From Undibacterium sp. (GTDB lineage: Bacteria > Pseudomonadota > Gammaproteobacteria > Burkholderiales > Burkholderiaceae): a stretch of DNA of 20,613 bases. The stretch is from assembly GCA_014376575.1 (NCBI GenBank), contig JACMRF010000024.1, positions 1-20,613 of the forward strand, in the 5' to 3' direction. The position numbers and the translations under genes are program-made. Shown one piece after another: positions 1 to 8,517 of this stretch; position 1 is the first letter of the stretch, and each line of letters begins with the position of its first letter. The notes below the pieces were generated by a model that made no database searches, was not told the origin of the DNA, and saw only the letters and a list, made by a program, of their open reading frames with translations.

Positions 1-1343
1 AAGCGTGAGCGAATGCGATCAGGCATGATGGAAACACCCTGAAAATAGCTGGGCGCCAGATCATTGGCGAGTGCTTCAAAGGTTGTCTTGGCGCGAAACA
101 TGCGTGGCGCCCAATCAGCTTTTGGATAGTACTTACCGAGCAAGCCAAATACAGGCTGGCGCAATGCCGCCGGTATGGCAGAGCGTACGCGGTCGGTGAC
201 TAATGCGTGATGATGGCGTCGGTATCCGGCAAAATTTTCGTCGCCGCCGTCACCCGAAAGCGCCACGGTTACGCGCTTTCTGGCCAGCTGGCAAACCCGG
301 TAGGTAGGAATAGCCGAGCTGTCAGCGTAGGGTTCATCATATAAACTGGCCAGCGTATCGATGAGGCCGTAGTCATCTTTATCGACCGTCTCTGTATGGT
401 GATTGGTTTTGTACTGATTGGCGACCTGGGTGGCGAATACTGATTCGTCAAATTTTGGATCGTTAAAAGCGATTGAGCAGGTGTTGACCGGCGTATTGCT
501 CAGACCCGCCATCATGGCGACTACCGCACTGGAATCCACACCGCCAGAGAGAAAACCGCCTAGCGGCACATCGGCAATCAGATGACTGCTGACGGCTTCT
601 CTGAAACGATCAACCAATTCATCTTGTATGGCTTGCTCGGTCGCGGGCGCGTTAGGTGTGAACGGTACATCCCAATATTTTTTTTGTCTGACCGACGTAT
701 CGCCGACCTTGATGGTCATCATGTGGCCCGGCGCTAGCTTGTAGGCATTTTTGAAAATGGTGCGCGGTTCTGGCACGTAACCAAAAGCAAAGTAATCTTC
801 TACGGCGCGAGGATCAATCTCACGCGAGAGTGCTGGCAACGATAATAATGATTTTAATTCTGAACCAAACGCAAACATCCCATCCGGCAAGACCGCGTAG
901 AAAAACGGTTTAATACCCAAGCGATCACGCGCCATGAATAGAGTTTGTTGATTGCGGTCCCAGACCGTAAAACCAAACATGCCGCGAAAATGTTGTACGC
1001 AATCTTCACCCCATTGTTCCCACGCATGGACGATCACTTCGGTATCGCAATGGGTAGCAAATTGATGCCCGAGCGAGATAAGCTCTTGCATCAGGGATTG
1101 AAAATTGTAGATTTCGCCGTTGAAGACAACGACCACGCTACGGTCTTCATTGAAGAGAGGTTGCTGACCAGAGGCAAGATCAATAATCGAGAGCCGACGA
1201 TGCCCAAAACCCAAGGCGCGCTCATTATATAAACCACCTTCTACCGGGCCTCGATGAAATTGCGTTTCGTTCATCCGTTCAAGTGCGGAGCGATCTATTT
1301 CTCGCTCGCCACTCATATCAAACATGCCTACGATTCCACACAT
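1..1343 (-). CDS. XrtA/PEP-CTERM-associated asparagine synthase-like amidotransferase (C-terminus cut by window edge)
   Basis: This is a class II glutamine amidotransferase fused to an ATP-dependent amide-ligase domain, resembling the exosortase-A-associated amidotransferase family. Translation starts MCGIVGMFDMSG, so Cys2 is the N-terminal nucleophile that releases ammonia from glutamine. The glutaminase motifs FNGEIYN and HRGP follow. The PP-loop SGGVDSS, which binds ATP in the synthase half, lies at 528-548 (about residues 266-272). About 447 residues are visible and the frame stays open to base 1. Family members run to roughly 620-640 residues as I recall, so the last quarter is probably missing. 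The ATG at 1343 is fixed by the catalytic Cys and has AAGGAAG about 10 bases upstream. It lies 42 bases after the preceding glycosyltransferase. It probably transfers an amide to a sugar acid or other EPS component; the substrate is not shown by sequence. Confidence 0.93.
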   Translation of the reverse strand, partial: MCGIVGMFDMSGEREIDRSALERMNETQFHRGPVEGGLYNERALGFGHRRLSIIDLASGQQPLFNEDRSVVVVFNGEIYNFQSLMQELISLGHQFATHCDTEVIVHAWEQWGEDCVQHFRGMFGFTVWDRNQQTLFMARDRLGIKPFFYAVLPDGMFAFGSELKSLLSLPALSREIDPRAVEDYFAFGYVPEPRTIFKNAYKLAPGHMMTIKVGDTSVRQKKYWDVPFTPNAPATEQAIQDELVDRFREAVSSHLIADVPLGGFLSGGVDSSAVVAMMAGLSNTPVNTCSIAFNDPKFDESVFATQVANQYKTNHHTETVDKDDYGLIDTLASLYDEPYADSSAIPTYRVCQLARKRVTVALSGDGGDENFAGYRRHHHALVTDRVRSAIPAALRQPVFGLLGKYYPKADWAPRMFRAKTTFEALANDLAPSYFQGVSIMPDRIRSR

Positions 1344-1385
1344 GATGCAATCACTTCCTTAAAATTTGTTTTTATTTATTTTCAT

Positions 1386-2534
1386 TTATTTTGAAATCTT
1401 TGCCGCACATAGCGTGTCATACAGACTGGTGTAGGCGTCCAGCATTGCTTCAATACTATAGGTGCTTTCGATGCGCTGACGACCTGCCGCTCCATGCCGT
1501 GTCACTAATTCTGGCGCTAGCACATACTCAGAAATTACTGAGGCAAAAGCGTGCGGATCAGACGCGGGGACCAACTTGCCGGTGACGTTATCCATGATCA
1601 CTTCAGGCATGCCACCCACTTTAGTTGCGATCACCGGCAAACCGCTGGCCATCGCCTCTAAAACCACGACTGGCGTGCCTTCCGCTATCGATGTCATCGC
1701 AAATACCGAAAAGGTTTGCATGAGGGCGGCAATATCATTTCTTGCCCCAGGCAGCCAGACAACATCTGCTATCCCCCCATCAATCACTTTACTTCTGAGG
1801 CAAGAAAGTAGTGGGCCATCGCCAATAATAATTAATCTTAAGAACTCTTTTTGCGCTGGCAACTGCGCACGTAAAAGGATGAATGCGTCAATCAAACCTG
1901 CATGATTTTTAACATCCTGAATACGCCCTACGGTGCCAACCACAAAACAATTTGTGGGAAAATGTCTTGCATGTTCAGCGACTATATTATCTTTAGCGAC
2001 AGAAAATTGTTGCGTATCTACGCCGTTATTGATGAGGATATTTTTTTTATCCGCAACACCAATTGTTTCCTTAAACCAGCGCTTGAGGTCATCAGAAACC
2101 GGAACAAAGCGATCTACAAAAGGGCGCAATAAACGACGTAATGAATTATATTTCCAATTGCTGCCATCAGGGTCGCTGGCATCACGACCATGCTCGGCAT
2201 GTACACGGACCGGCACACCGGCAATCGCTGCTGCGGCTACATATTCCAGCGCAGAGATATTGTAGGTGTGAAGTATGCTTGGCTTGATACGCCGAAACAA
2301 TGTCCAAATAGCGACATGTGTTGCCAGTCCAAGGCCAGGCTTTTTGTTCAGAGCGAAAATGTCAACACCAGGACGAGTAATTTTTTTTGAAAAATCAGTG
2401 TAATCAGTCAGGCACACAATGGCATGACGATATTTGTCCGCTGGCATACGGTTAATACATTCGGCCAATAAAGTTTCTAGTCCACCAAAATCAAGTCGAT
2501 AGATCAGGTGGACTACTAGCGGCAATTGATTCAT
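1386..2534 (-). CDS. PEP-CTERM/XrtA-associated GT4 glycosyltransferase (stp2 type)
   Basis: This is a retaining GT-B fold glycosyltransferase of family 4, close to the TIGR03088-type sugar transferase found beside exosortase A. The N-terminal acceptor-side signature LIYRLDFGGLETLL is followed by the hinge-region segment VVGTVGRIQDVKNH near residue 200. The nucleotide-sugar site AEGTPVVVLEAMASGLPVIA carries the E-x7-E pair (about Glu285 and Glu293). No membrane segment is apparent, so it probably works at the cytoplasmic face of the inner membrane, adding a sugar to the lipid-linked EPS unit. Donor and acceptor are unknown. The start is either ATG at 2534 or the GTG immediately before it at 2537. 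An AGG is 11 and 8 bases away respectively, so both are possible. It follows exosortase A by about 15 bases and is likely cotranscribed. Confidence 0.93.
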   Translation of the reverse strand: MNQLPLVVHLIYRLDFGGLETLLAECINRMPADKYRHAIVCLTDYTDFSKKITRPGVDIFALNKKPGLGLATHVAIWTLFRRIKPSILHTYNISALEYVAAAAIAGVPVRVHAEHGRDASDPDGSNWKYNSLRRLLRPFVDRFVPVSDDLKRWFKETIGVADKKNILINNGVDTQQFSVAKDNIVAEHARHFPTNCFVVGTVGRIQDVKNHAGLIDAFILLRAQLPAQKEFLRLIIIGDGPLLSCLRSKVIDGGIADVVWLPGARNDIAALMQTFSVFAMTSIAEGTPVVVLEAMASGLPVIATKVGGMPEVIMDNVTGKLVPASDPHAFASVISEYVLAPELVTRHGAAGRQRIESTYSIEAMLDAYTSLYDTLCAAKISK

Positions 2535-2549
2535 CACATTAATAACCTG

Positions 2550-4082
2550 CTAGCGTTTTTTATTGTCGGATAATGCTGAATTAAGCGAAATCTTATGCTC
2601 AGTTAAAAACTGGCGCATTGCAAGACGCGCTTCTTCTGGTTTATCAGCAAAACCGGCATAGAGAATGATGGCGGCACCGTCATCGCCGCGCATCAAGAAT
2701 TTTTCTTTTGCCTGCAATAATTTTGCGATGTAAGAATTGGCCGTAAATCTATCGTCAATCCAAAACCAATGCCACACCAAAACGTTTCGTCCTAACCCAT
2801 CCTGAAGCGTGCTCTCGATGACGGTGATAGGCGTTTCCGATATAAGCTCACTGTGCCCGGTGGCGCTGGTTTGACGCCATATCGGATCTTTGTTTTTAAC
2901 TAGCTGATTGGATGAACTGATGAGCGCAGAGTCATGCGTTTGATTGCGGTAATATTTTATCGAAATGCCTACGGTATAGGTGTCACGTTGGTAGGCATGA
3001 TCAAATTGCGCATTGGCGGGCATAAAGCCCGGTGTCCAATTAGAAAGGACGGCTACTTCTTTCCACTCTGAATGAAAACCGTTAAGACTGGCGACAGTAG
3101 AATTATTGCTGATTCTGCCCATGTAATTTGAGTACGAAGGCCAGAAACTAATACAGAGAACGGTAACAGCTGCCGCAATCAATATTGACGAGGTAGTTGC
3201 CGATGCCAGTTGTGGCGTCGAAGTTATTTGTTCATTGCCGGCAGCAGCAGTATCGATCGGCTCACGCCAAAAACTACCGACCCAGAACATGAGAAACATG
3301 ACTAGCCCAAAAAATAACCAGCCGTAAATTAAATGATCAAATCCAACGGCTAAAGTCATGCTGCTGAGGTGACCAATCATCACAATCATATAGGCACGCA
3401 GGCCATTGGCGACGATAGGCACAATAATCGAAAAGACGATAAACAAAGCACGCCGCGTGAACGATTTGTACGTCAAATAGGCGTACAAGCAGCCAAGCGT
3501 AAATGATGAAATAAGATAGCGGACGCCGCTACACGCTTCTACGACCGACCAGTTACCGGACGGAATTGAAAAAGTGGTGCCTTCGCGCAGAACAGGGATT
3601 CCTGTCATCTGCAAAGCACTCACAGTAAAATCAGCTGTAAAGTTAATCAGAGGCTCAATGAACACCTCGCCGAACGGTACGGCTAACATTAAGAACATGA
3701 GAGGAAAGGCCATGGCCCAAGACATTCTCAGACCAAGTATCAGCAACATAGAAACGGGGATCATCGCGACAAAAGAATACTGCTTAACGACCTGGACATC
3801 GGCCAAGTCCGCCAGCAACCAGCCAAAACCACATGCGATAAGTAAAAGCAGCGCAGGCCAGTAAGGTCTAAGCTCTATTCGGGCAATGGCTTCGCGGCGC
3901 TGCCAGATCAGCCAGGCACTGATGGGCGCAATAATGTATCCGTGCGCGAAGGTCTCTGAACTGTTCCAGATTGAAACGATAGACTGTGCAGTATCAAAAT
4001 AGAAGTAGAAGAGCGCAAGCAGTACCACGACAACGGAGAGCACTCTCCAAATTTTACTTATTCGATTGCCAGAATCTATCAA
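2550..4082 (-). CDS. xrtA: exosortase A with fused EpsI domain
   Basis: Exosortase A is an integral inner-membrane cysteine protease/transpeptidase-like enzyme that recognises the C-terminal PEP-CTERM signal of exported proteins. The 510 residues split in two. Residues 1 to about 272 hold some eight hydrophobic helices with the expected catalytic triad: Cys184 in VEACSGVRYL, Arg229 in ANGLRAY, and His250 in FDHLIYGWLFF. Residues from about 300 to 500 form a soluble EpsI-type domain after one more hydrophobic segment, the fused arrangement usual for XrtA. The start codon is TTG at 4082 with AAGG seven bases upstream. The next in-frame ATG is at codon 106, inside the membrane domain, so it cannot be the start. 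A GTG at codon 14 lies too close to its GGAGA to be likely. It sits between the two glycosyltransferase genes. No PEP-CTERM substrate gene is in the window. Confidence 0.96.
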   Translation of the reverse strand: MIDSGNRISKIWRVLSVVVVLLALFYFYFDTAQSIVSIWNSSETFAHGYIIAPISAWLIWQRREAIARIELRPYWPALLLLIACGFGWLLADLADVQVVKQYSFVAMIPVSMLLILGLRMSWAMAFPLMFLMLAVPFGEVFIEPLINFTADFTVSALQMTGIPVLREGTTFSIPSGNWSVVEACSGVRYLISSFTLGCLYAYLTYKSFTRRALFIVFSIIVPIVANGLRAYMIVMIGHLSSMTLAVGFDHLIYGWLFFGLVMFLMFWVGSFWREPIDTAAAGNEQITSTPQLASATTSSILIAAAVTVLCISFWPSYSNYMGRISNNSTVASLNGFHSEWKEVAVLSNWTPGFMPANAQFDHAYQRDTYTVGISIKYYRNQTHDSALISSSNQLVKNKDPIWRQTSATGHSELISETPITVIESTLQDGLGRNVLVWHWFWIDDRFTANSYIAKLLQAKEKFLMRGDDGAAIILYAGFADKPEEARLAMRQFLTEHKISLNSALSDNKKR

Positions 4083-4146
4083 GTGGAGACCTTTTTATGT
4101 GTTCACTGCGTTACTAGAATGAAAATTTACATTATTATTTTTATAA

Positions 4147-5382
4147 TTATACAGAAGAGGGCTGTAGCAAAACATCAACATTTCTTAAGTTACTGTCCCA
4201 GTTATATCTCAATACCACTTTCTGCCTCGCAGCTATCCCGATCTCCGCACTTTTTTGACTCAATATGGTTGAGAGTATAGAAACGAATTTTTTACCATCT
4301 TGCGCTAGCAACAACTCAGTTCCGGATGTGGCATCAATACCCTCCAGTGCTTGCGGCGACACCACGACCGTTTTTGCCATCGCCATCGCTTCGAGTACTT
4401 TATTTTGGATACCACGAGCAATCCGAAGTGGGGCAACCGAAACATCTGCGTGAGCAAGGTAAGGCCGCACATCGGGCACCGAACCCGTTACCTTAACGCC
4501 AGGTAGATTTCCTAATTGCATTACCTGCTCTGACGGTCTTGATCCCACAATATAGAATAAAGCGTCTTGATGCATCTTGCGTACTTCGGGGAATACTTCA
4601 TCAACGAACCATTGCACGGCATCTACATTTGGCCAATAGTCCATCGCCCCGGTGAATACGATGATTTTGTCACCAGGAGAATAAGGGTTGTCGTGTTCAA
4701 TCTCTGGAGAGAAATAATCTGTGTCCACCCCATTATTAAAGAAGCTAATTTTGTCAGCACTTTCTGGTGCTAATTTTTTGAATAATCCTGCTTCCGCCTC
4801 AGAAACGAATAAAGACGCATCGCATGTGCTGGCGATTTTTCTTTCGTACGCCAGAAGCGTTCGCCCTTCTCGTTGATACAACCAGCTCATGGGCCAGACT
4901 TTTTTACCCGCATATTGCAGCCATTTATCCGAATCAATATCAACAAAGTCAATTACTCTGCGCGTTTTTGGATAGACCTCAACGAATTGCGCCATGACCG
5001 ATGAAAACACGGCTATTTTAGTAATCGAATGCTGATTGACAGTCTTACTAACCCATTCTTGCATCGCAGCGCTACGGTAATAATCCAAAGATAGAGGGCG
5101 ATTGACCAATAAGGCCGTAACGCTGGCCAATTTTGCGATCGTCGGATTCAGACGTTCAAAATAGCTATCCGCGCACCACTGCTTTACTGTTTCTATATAT
5201 TGAAGATCATTTTGGTCATCAATGAAAGTACCTAAATGCACCGTGTAACTTTTAGCCAAATGCTTTAACAGGTGGTACGAACGTATCTTGTCACCCTTGT
5301 TGGGAGGATACGGAATACGATGTACCAGTAACAGTAGATTTTCTTTTGGCAATTCAGCCATTTGTTCCGCTTGGTGATCCAT
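4147..5382 (-). CDS. PEP-CTERM/XrtA-associated GT4 glycosyltransferase (stp1 type)
   Basis: This is a GT-B glycosyltransferase of the TIGR03087 type that accompanies exosortase A. The diagnostic N-terminus LVHRIPYPPNKGDKIRSYHL is present. A sugar-nucleotide region FTGAMDYWPNVDAVQWF follows, and the C-terminal donor site reads APLRIARGIQNKVLEAMAMA. The frame is open up to 5463, but that longer reading overlaps the FemAB gene, so I use the ATG at 5382, 14 bases after the FemAB stop. A second ATG at 5361 has GGAA just upstream and is also plausible, since relatives begin close to the LVHRIP motif. It likely adds one sugar to the undecaprenyl-linked EPS unit in the cytoplasm; donor specificity is not evident. 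A 64-base AT-rich gap separates it from exosortase A. Confidence 0.93.
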   Translation of the reverse strand: MDHQAEQMAELPKENLLLLVHRIPYPPNKGDKIRSYHLLKHLAKSYTVHLGTFIDDQNDLQYIETVKQWCADSYFERLNPTIAKLASVTALLVNRPLSLDYYRSAAMQEWVSKTVNQHSITKIAVFSSVMAQFVEVYPKTRRVIDFVDIDSDKWLQYAGKKVWPMSWLYQREGRTLLAYERKIASTCDASLFVSEAEAGLFKKLAPESADKISFFNNGVDTDYFSPEIEHDNPYSPGDKIIVFTGAMDYWPNVDAVQWFVDEVFPEVRKMHQDALFYIVGSRPSEQVMQLGNLPGVKVTGSVPDVRPYLAHADVSVAPLRIARGIQNKVLEAMAMAKTVVVSPQALEGIDATSGTELLLAQDGKKFVSILSTILSQKSAEIGIAARQKVVLRYNWDSNLRNVDVLLQPSSV

Positions 5383-5396
5383 TTTTAATCGACTCA

Positions 5397-6479
5397 CTAG
5401 CCTAAATTTTTTACGATATGCGGGCCAATTAAGTTGGCTAAAGATATCGGCATGCGTTGCCACATCTTGATAAACAACTGGTATTTTGGGTTGAGCGGAT
5501 TATTGTCAGGAACTGCAGCTGACTTATGCAGCTTGTATTCGTAATGAAGTGGCGTTGGCTCAAATCCCCAATTTTTCTTAAAATCAAAAGCGCCCGTTCC
5601 GAGTTTGCTACGGCCAAAATCAAAAATTTTATAGCCTCTAACGCAAGCACGCCGCATTAATTCCCAGTACATAAAATCATTCCCGGCCAAGTCACGCGCC
5701 TCTGATGTGCCTCCGCCGTAATAAGGCAGCACTTCGTCTCTAAAATAAAAACTCATGACGCTGGCGATGGTGCGGCCATCCTTGACGATGGTCATGACCT
5801 CGCAATCATCGGAAAAAATTTCCTTCAACAACCGAAAAAATTTCTTCGAGAAAACAGGTGTTCCTAAACGATGGACACTCGTGGAATAGGCATAGAAGAA
5901 CCTCTCCGTGTCCTGGTCAAGTTCGCTCTGCAAGCCAAGCTTAATCCCTTTACGTACCATGGCGCGCTGTTTGCGAGGAATGGCAAGCATATTTTTTTCT
6001 TCGTCGGGATCAATTTCTTTTCGGAAGGTGACGTACAAATCCTTTGCAAGCCAATCTGGATTTTTTGCTTCGATATTGCGAAACTCAAGATGACCAACAT
6101 TGAGTTTTTTTGCTAAGTCAATTGCAGCGGCATTAAGCGCGGCACGAGCATCTTCATTATTAGCGGCAACCCCACCATAAACACAAAAAGGAAGCGAACT
6201 CAAGGAATGGCCAAATAGTGCGCTTTTTATTTCTGCTAATGACAAAACGCCGACAATCTGGCCTTCTGTCTCGGCATAATAAAACCATGTTTTATGTCCA
6301 AACGAGCGTTCTATTACCGCCTGCCAGCCTGCACGATGAAAAAAACTTGCCTCTGGACAGCTCAAAACAAAAGCATCCCACTTTTCAGTATCATCCACTT
6401 GCATCAGATGAACGTTAACTGGTTTTTTGTTTACCGCGCTTGTACTGCGATCTTGTGACGCGTCGATAATCGATTTCAT
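5397..6479 (-). CDS. FemAB family XrtA/PEP-CTERM-associated acyltransferase-like protein
   Basis: This 360-residue protein has the FemAB/GNAT-type double domain of the PEP-CTERM-associated FemAB family (TIGR03019-like). Recognisable parts are FHRAGWQAVIERSFGHKTWF near residues 47-66, the glycine-rich YYGGGTSEARDLAGNDFMYWE, and the conserved FDFGRSKLGTGAFDFKKNWGF near the C-terminus. Classical FemAB enzymes transfer amino acids from aminoacyl-tRNA to peptidoglycan precursors. In XrtA loci the substrate is unknown, and transfer of an acyl or aminoacyl group to an EPS amine is a guess. Its ATG overlaps the stop of the upstream deacetylase gene by four bases (ATGA), so the two are probably translationally coupled. 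No signal peptide is seen, which implies cytoplasmic action. Confidence 0.93.
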   Translation of the reverse strand: MKSIIDASQDRSTSAVNKKPVNVHLMQVDDTEKWDAFVLSCPEASFFHRAGWQAVIERSFGHKTWFYYAETEGQIVGVLSLAEIKSALFGHSLSSLPFCVYGGVAANNEDARAALNAAAIDLAKKLNVGHLEFRNIEAKNPDWLAKDLYVTFRKEIDPDEEKNMLAIPRKQRAMVRKGIKLGLQSELDQDTERFFYAYSTSVHRLGTPVFSKKFFRLLKEIFSDDCEVMTIVKDGRTIASVMSFYFRDEVLPYYGGGTSEARDLAGNDFMYWELMRRACVRGYKIFDFGRSKLGTGAFDFKKNWGFEPTPLHYEYKLHKSAAVPDNNPLNPKYQLFIKMWQRMPISLANLIGPHIVKNLG

Positions 6480-7354
6480 GTATTCGCTAAAAAAATACGG
6501 TCCATGCGATCCCAGTGGAAATCGCGAGTTAATGCTTTAAGGCGACTCTCAGTCCGCGTTAAGTTGACGTAATGGCGAAAACGCGTTTTCATTCCAATAC
6601 CAAGCTGACGCGGCTGCTCTGGATCAACTTCCCAAGGGTGAAAATAAAAGATCCCTGACTGTTTATCCAGACGGTTAACACGATTAAGTAACCATCGAGA
6701 AAGTTGGTACGGAAACAGACGAAAATATCCCCCGCCGCCAGCAGGTAAATTGCGCTGCATGACTCTTACCGTAGTTATTGGCAATTCAAGCAATCCATCT
6801 TTTCCGTTTGGATAGAAACTAAATCTTGGTGCATCTGGCATGCCGTAATGATCGTGTTTTATTGGATAAATACTAGAACTGTATTTATATCCGGACTCTA
6901 ATAACACATCTAAAGCCCATAAATTATTAGTGCCGATAGAGAAGCTAGGCGCGCGATAGCCCAAAACAGCTTGCCCGCCTATGCTCTCAAGCAAGGCCTT
7001 GCTGCGGCTTACGTCATCATGAAATTCCGCCCGGGTTTGGTCTGAAGCGCGAAGGTGTCCATAGCCATGGCTAGCCAATTCGTGCCCTTCGTTCACAATA
7101 CGCTTCACCATTTCAGGATAACGTTCCGCGATCCATCCTAAGGTAAAAAAAGTCGCTTTTACATCAGCCGCATTGAGTAAGGCGAGGATGCAATCAATGT
7201 TCCGCTCAACTCGACAAGGCAATGATGCCCAGCTTTCACGAGAGATGTGATCAGCAAATGCCGACACCTGAAAATAATCTTCAACATCAATCGTCATCGC
7301 ATTACGTATGACGCTAGGTCTGGCGAGAGAAACTTGCTTAGCGCTATCTAACAT
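6476..7354 (-). CDS. XrtA-associated polysaccharide deacetylase (NodB/CE4 fold with DUF3473-type C-terminus)
   Basis: This is a CE4 metal-dependent deacetylase of the PEP-CTERM-locus type (TIGR03006-like), expected to remove N-acetyl groups from a sugar. The catalytic motif MTIDVEDYFQVSAF gives Asp23 and Asp26. The metal-binding histidines are His96 and His100 in ELASHGYGHLR. The motif-3 arginine is in GYRAPSFSIG, and the late motif FYFHPWEVDPEQP supplies a further histidine. There is no signal peptide, unlike secreted chitin deacetylases, so it probably acts on a cytoplasmic intermediate. The ATG at 7354 lies 5 bases after the wecB stop. An ATG at 7297, right before TIDVEDY, is a weaker alternative. 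It is coupled to the downstream FemAB gene by an ATGA overlap, suggesting deacetylation followed by re-acylation. Confidence 0.94.
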   Translation of the reverse strand: MLDSAKQVSLARPSVIRNAMTIDVEDYFQVSAFADHISRESWASLPCRVERNIDCILALLNAADVKATFFTLGWIAERYPEMVKRIVNEGHELASHGYGHLRASDQTRAEFHDDVSRSKALLESIGGQAVLGYRAPSFSIGTNNLWALDVLLESGYKYSSSIYPIKHDHYGMPDAPRFSFYPNGKDGLLELPITTVRVMQRNLPAGGGGYFRLFPYQLSRWLLNRVNRLDKQSGIFYFHPWEVDPEQPRQLGIGMKTRFRHYVNLTRTESRLKALTRDFHWDRMDRIFLANT

Positions 7355-7359
7355 GGCGC

Positions 7360-8517
7360 TTATGACACTTGAGATTTAGCGATGCCAAACTCAGCGGCAA
7401 TCACATCAGCGATTCTGTTTGATGCTCGGCCATCCCAATACTGGGGAATACGCCCACCCTTGCCGCCACTTTGCATGACATCGTTAAAAATTGAGAGAAT
7501 CTTCTCTGCATCTTGCCCGGCAATGGTATTGGTACCTTCATCAACAGTAATTGGCCGCTCCGTATTACCTCTGAGCGTAATACAAGGAACACCAAGGGCT
7601 GTCGTTTCTTCTTGTATTCCGCCAGAGTCAGTTAACACCACTTTTGCATCTTTCATTAACCCAAGCATTTCGAGATATCCCATAGGGGGCAATAATAAGA
7701 TATTAGGAGTATCAAGCAACCTACCAAAACCAAATTTCTCTATCATCGATTTTGTTCTTGGATGCATAGGGAAGATAACCGGCAACTGCTCGCTAATGGC
7801 AACGACGGTATTGATCAAGCTAGCAAGGACCAGTTCATCATCCACATTGGCTGGCCGATGCATGGTGACAACCGCATATGTTTTCTCTTGATGAGCAAAA
7901 TTTGCTCTACCTGCATCACTGGCGATTTTACTTGTAGGAATAGCTCTCGACAAATTGTGCCGCAAGGTATCAATCATCACGTTACCAACAAAATGTATGC
8001 GTTTGTCTGCAACGCCTTCACGCAACAAATTATCTCTCCCACTTGGTTCAGTGATGAATAATATATCGGATATTTGATCGGTTAAGACACGGTTAATTTC
8101 TTCCGGCATAGCACGGTCAAAACTGCGCAATCCTGCCTCAACATGTATGACTGGTATTCCTTTTTTTGTAGCGACCAGAGCACATGCGATGGTTGAATTT
8201 ACGTCACCAACAACCAGGATGGCGGTAGGATTTTTGCCTTCAAGCGCAGCTTCGAATCTGCACATGACTTCAGCCGTTTGTACGGCGTGGCTGCCGGACC
8301 CGACCTCTAGATTAATATCAGGAGCGGGAATACCAAGCGCTTGAAAATATTGCTCGTTCATAGCAACATCATAGTGCTGCCCGGTATGCACCAAGCTTAC
8401 TTGTAACTGCGGCTTTAATTCGTTTAGCGCCATCATGATTGGTGCAATTTTCATGAAATTAGGCCTGGCACCTACTATGCAGATAATATGATGTGTTGCC
8501 GTTGTAGACTGCTGCAT
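7360..8517 (-). CDS. wecB: UDP-N-acetylglucosamine 2-epimerase (non-hydrolysing)
   Basis: The enzyme interconverts UDP-GlcNAc and UDP-ManNAc in the cytoplasm. The 385 residues match the family's usual length. The N-terminal GARPNFMK (16-23), the VGDVNST strand near 103-109, the active-site stretch HVEAGLRSFDRAMPEEINR (125-143), TMHRPANVDD, and the UDP-binding DSGGIQEETTALGVPCITLR with RPITVDEGTN are all present, so it should be active. The ATG overlaps the upstream ATPase stop by one base (TAATG), implying translational coupling. A non-hydrolysing 2-epimerase is a regular member of XrtA EPS loci. What is unusual is the absence from this window of a WecC-type UDP-ManNAc dehydrogenase; the only dehydrogenase seen (20159-20613) is of the TviB/WbpO type. 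Confidence 0.96.
   Translation of the reverse strand: MQQSTTATHHIICIVGARPNFMKIAPIMMALNELKPQLQVSLVHTGQHYDVAMNEQYFQALGIPAPDINLEVGSGSHAVQTAEVMCRFEAALEGKNPTAILVVGDVNSTIACALVATKKGIPVIHVEAGLRSFDRAMPEEINRVLTDQISDILFITEPSGRDNLLREGVADKRIHFVGNVMIDTLRHNLSRAIPTSKIASDAGRANFAHQEKTYAVVTMHRPANVDDELVLASLINTVVAISEQLPVIFPMHPRTKSMIEKFGFGRLLDTPNILLLPPMGYLEMLGLMKDAKVVLTDSGGIQEETTALGVPCITLRGNTERPITVDEGTNTIAGQDAEKILSIFNDVMQSGGKGGRIPQYWDGRASNRIADVIAAEFGIAKSQVS

Noticed and set aside
945..1232. Plus-strand open frame of 95 codons
   Set aside because: It is antisense to the glutaminase domain of the amidotransferase. No Shine-Dalgarno or family features.
2041..2048. Eight-base A/T run in glycosyltransferase 2 as a phase-variation tract
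   Set aside because: It is in frame, encodes Lys-Lys-Asn, and is of a length common in this AT-rich sequence. It is less convincing than the ten-base run at 10718-10727.
5438..5650. Minus-strand 70-codon frame inside the FemAB gene
   Set aside because: It is a +1/-1 shadow of the FemAB C-terminus, whose own frame is continuous and motif-supported.
7382..7891. Plus-strand open frame of 169 codons
   Set aside because: It is antisense to the wecB coding region, which is fully supported by conserved motifs. The translation has no recognisable domain.
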